Positions 62,307 through 64,000 of a DNA stretch of 64,000 nt are shown one piece after another. The translations under genes were made by a program, and so were the position numbers. The stretch's first letter is position 1, and every line of letters starts with the position of its first letter. Source of the stretch: Peteryoungia desertarenae (lineage in GTDB: Bacteria; Pseudomonadota; Alphaproteobacteria; Rhizobiales; Rhizobiaceae); contig NZ_CP058350.1 in assembly GCF_005860795.2 (NCBI RefSeq), positions 1 through 64,000 on the forward strand. The letters run 5' to 3'. The notes beneath the pieces are model-generated. The model was not told where the DNA came from. It made no database searches and saw nothing but the letters and a program-made list of their open reading frames with translations.

Positions 62307-62404
62307 TTTGTCCTCCTGGGAAGCGACGTTGCGGTTGATCTTGCCCGCGGCGACATCCCTCTTGGGCAATGCCACCAGCGGTTCCGGACCCTTGCGGCAT
62401 CCGT
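62307..62404 (-). promoter_or_regulatory. Possible ROSE-type RNA thermometer in the hsp20 leader
   Basis: The predicted leader is about 98 bases long. Just before the Shine-Dalgarno AGGAGGA it contains TCGCT, matching the ROSE core U(U/C)GCU, with TCCC between them as a loop, so the core can pair with AGGA. An upstream stem TTGCCC / GGGCAA is also possible. ROSE elements are common on rhizobial hsp20 genes. The fold has not been computed. Confidence 0.45.
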
Positions 62405-62411
62405 ATCGTTG

Positions 62412-62440
62412 AGATGGGAAGTGGTCTTGCAGAATTCAAG
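62412..62440 (-). promoter_or_regulatory. Sigma-32 (RpoH)-like promoter of hsp20
   Basis: On the minus strand CTTGAA (62440-62435) and CCCATCT (62418-62412) are separated by 16 bases, matching the heat-shock consensus CTTGAA and CCCATnT. It lies about 110 bases upstream of the Hsp20 start. Confidence 0.65.
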
Positions 62441-62689
62441 ATCCTGACTTTCTCGGTAGATGAATTGAAGATGAACGGGCGGTTCAATTGGTGTTCACAA
62501 AACCATCGATACTTCTCGATTGTCGGATGTCTCAGAACCGACAGCTGGAGCGCACACCCGTTGCCCTCCGGTGACTTCAGCCGGAACCGCCCGCCCGAAT
62601 CCGCGGTTCCGGCTTTTCTCTTTGACCTTTTGCGGACATGCTCTTATCCCAAAGCCAAAGATCGAAATCATCACCGTCAGGCTTAGACC

Positions 62690-63670
62690 ATGGATGCCAA
62701 GCTGTATGAGACCCCCGGCAATCCCATTCCGGGCGAACCCATTGTCGGCTTCCTGAACGGTTACAAGAACGTGCCGTTGCGCTACGCCGTGTTTCGCGCC
62801 CAGACCAATATTTCCAAGGGAACGGTCGTACTTCTGCACGGGCGCAACGAAGCGATCGAAAAGTATTTCGAGACAATTGCAGACCTGACCAAACGGGGCT
62901 TCTGGGTCGCCACCTTCGATTTCCGCGGACAGGGCGGTTCCGGTCGCCTGCTGCCCGATCCCCGCAGGGGCCATGTCGGCCGTTTTTCCCACTACATCAA
63001 GGATCTCGAGCTCTTCCTTGAACAGGTCGTCCTACCGGACACCCGTCTGCCCTTTTTCCTTCTGGCTCACTCCACCGGCGGCCTCATTGCATTGAAGGCA
63101 GCGCCGCGCCTGGCAAACCGCATCGAGCGCATGGTTCTCACCGCGCCATTCGTCGGCCTGAGCGGCCAGCAGATGTCAGCGGCCAATGTGCGCCGACTGG
63201 CAACGCTTGCAGTGTTCAGCGGCTTTGGAAAGATACAACTGACCAGGGAGATGGCGCCGCGAACCTTTGAAGACAATCCGCTGACCACAGACCCGGTCCG
63301 CTTTGCGCGCAACCAGATCCTCGCGAAACTGCACCCGGAGCTATCGCTCGGTCCACCTACGGCTCGCTGGCTATACGAGGCCCAGAAGACCATCAACGAA
63401 ATCAGAAGCCCCGGACACCTGGCATCGATCACGGTTCCGACAGTCATTGTGGCACCAGGCAATGATCCCATAGTACCGTTCGTCGACCAGGAACGACTGT
63501 CGCAGTATTTTCGCGCCGGCCAACTTGTGCCGGTACCCGGCGCCCGGCACGAATTGCTGCAGGAACAGGATCGCTACCGCACCCAGTTGTTGGCAGCCTT
63601 CGACGCCTTCATTCCCGGTGGCGACATAGAAGAGGCCGGCCCGTCCGTCTCCATCGCCGAAGCGAACTGA
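62690..63670 (+). CDS. Alpha/beta hydrolase, lysophospholipase-like
   Basis: A 326-residue hydrolase. 'GTVVLLHGRNEAIEKYFETI' holds the oxyanion strand, 'FDFRGQGGSGRL' follows, 'FFLLAHSTGGLIALKA' carries the nucleophile serine near residue 125, 'APGNDPIVPF' the acid and 'VPGARHELLQE' the histidine. It resembles PldB-type lysophospholipase L2. There is no signal peptide or anchor. The function on lysophospholipids is inferred from the family. It begins with ATG 62690 and lies just before the convergent phosphatase gene. Confidence 0.85.
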   Translation: MDAKLYETPGNPIPGEPIVGFLNGYKNVPLRYAVFRAQTNISKGTVVLLHGRNEAIEKYFETIADLTKRGFWVATFDFRGQGGSGRLLPDPRRGHVGRFSHYIKDLELFLEQVVLPDTRLPFFLLAHSTGGLIALKAAPRLANRIERMVLTAPFVGLSGQQMSAANVRRLATLAVFSGFGKIQLTREMAPRTFEDNPLTTDPVRFARNQILAKLHPELSLGPPTARWLYEAQKTINEIRSPGHLASITVPTVIVAPGNDPIVPFVDQERLSQYFRAGQLVPVPGARHELLQEQDRYRTQLLAAFDAFIPGGDIEEAGPSVSIAEAN

Positions 63671-64000
63671 TCAGGACGCCTTGAGCAGCGCCATTGCCTC
63701 GGCATGGACTTTGGCGGAGCCTGCCGCAATGATCGATCCTCCGTTCTCCGGACGCCCGCCATCCCAGGTCGTAATCACGCCACCCGCCTGCTCGATCAGT
63801 GGAATAAGTGCGCCGACATCATAGGGTTTCAACATGGTTTCGATGACAAGATCGACATGACCGGCAGCCAGAAGCGCATAGGCGTAGCAATCCACGCCAT
63901 AACGAAACAGTTTGACCCGATCCTGGACGGCTTCGTAGCAGCCGACTTCCCAACCGGCAAAAAGATGCGGTGACGTGGTAAAGAGAATGGCGTTTTCCAG
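63671..64000 (-). CDS. Histidinol-phosphatase-like inositol monophosphatase family protein, C-terminal part
   Basis: The minus frame is open from the window end (64000) to TGA at 63671, about 109 residues. It reads 'TTSPHLFAGWEVGCYEAV', 'VKLFRYGVDCYAYALLAAGHVDLVIE' (in part), 'KPYDVGALIPLIEQAGG' and 'TTWDGG'. The Kx-YD-xxAL-P-xEQAGG motif is the metal- and substrate-binding end of the inositol monophosphatase family; 'RYGxDCYAY' is typical of the HisN histidinol-phosphatase branch. The 5' part is outside the window. Confidence 0.8.
   Translation of the reverse strand: MENAILFTTSPHLFAGWEVGCYEAVQDRVKLFRYGVDCYAYALLAAGHVDLVIETMLKPYDVGALIPLIEQAGGVITTWDGGRPENGGSIIAAGSAKVHAEAMALLKAS

Noticed and set aside
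1..64000. tRNA genes, rRNA genes, CRISPR arrays, insertion sequences or a replication origin.
   Set aside because: No tRNA T-loop signature in a clover-leaf context, no rRNA segment, no regularly spaced repeats and no transposase frame were found by eye; a covariance-model scan would be decisive.

Overview
The window is a gene-dense, GC-rich stretch of chromosome from an alphaproteobacterium of the order Rhizobiales, most likely the Rhizobium/Agrobacterium group. The evidence is family composition: a Brucella-type Omp10 lipoprotein, homospermidine synthase, RcdA (DUF1465), a GapR-type DUF2312 protein, DUF1192, DUF1036, DUF1244 and DUF465 proteins, and TTAA-N7-TTAA CtrA boxes. No rRNA, tRNA, CRISPR array, insertion sequence or integrase was recognised. 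The species cannot be fixed from the sequence alone.

Layout. 1-8.8 kb: end of a class I aldolase gene, a PhzF-like isomerase, a PACE efflux protein, an MFS transporter, DUF1192, rcdA with a CtrA box, rpmE, an MsbA-like ABC exporter and an FAD dehydrogenase. 8.9-14 kb: a MotA/MotB-like envelope pair, an inositol-monophosphatase-family gene, a Sel1-repeat protein and a ThiE-like protein. 14-24 kb: TauE permease, ArsR regulator, two DUF465 proteins, purEK, rpmJ, a TPR/hydrolase operon, pyruvate kinase, an N-formylglutamate amidohydrolase-like protein and gapR. 24-36 kb: an M15/DUF882 protein with a long tail, an NtrC-family regulator without a GAFTGA loop, oligopeptidase F, pabB-pabC, hicAB, a DUF3445 haem protein, homospermidine synthase and omp10. 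36-51 kb: a 5'-nucleotidase with LysM, hemH, a probable queE remnant, a CtrA-box chemoreceptor pair, SPFH/NfeD, kdsD, an outer-membrane barrel protein, galU, a lytic transglycosylase and a DUF459 protein. 50-58 kb: gltD and gltB separated by a small membrane protein and vapBC. 58-64 kb: threonine aldolase, a four-gene bufferin (MNIO RiPP) operon, an Hsp20 gene with a sigma-32-like promoter and possible RNA thermometer, a lysophospholipase-like hydrolase and the 3' end of a histidinol-phosphatase-like gene.

Most genes are core metabolism and envelope functions. Accessory elements are few: two toxin-antitoxin pairs set between core genes, and the bufferin operon at 59118-61774. In that operon a secreted four-cysteine peptide is followed by its predicted modifying oxidase (DUF692), a partner protein (DUF2063) and a DoxX membrane protein, with a strong hairpin between precursor and enzymes. 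This is the most notable system in the window. Its family is already known from Caulobacter, so the novelty lies in this member and its regulation.
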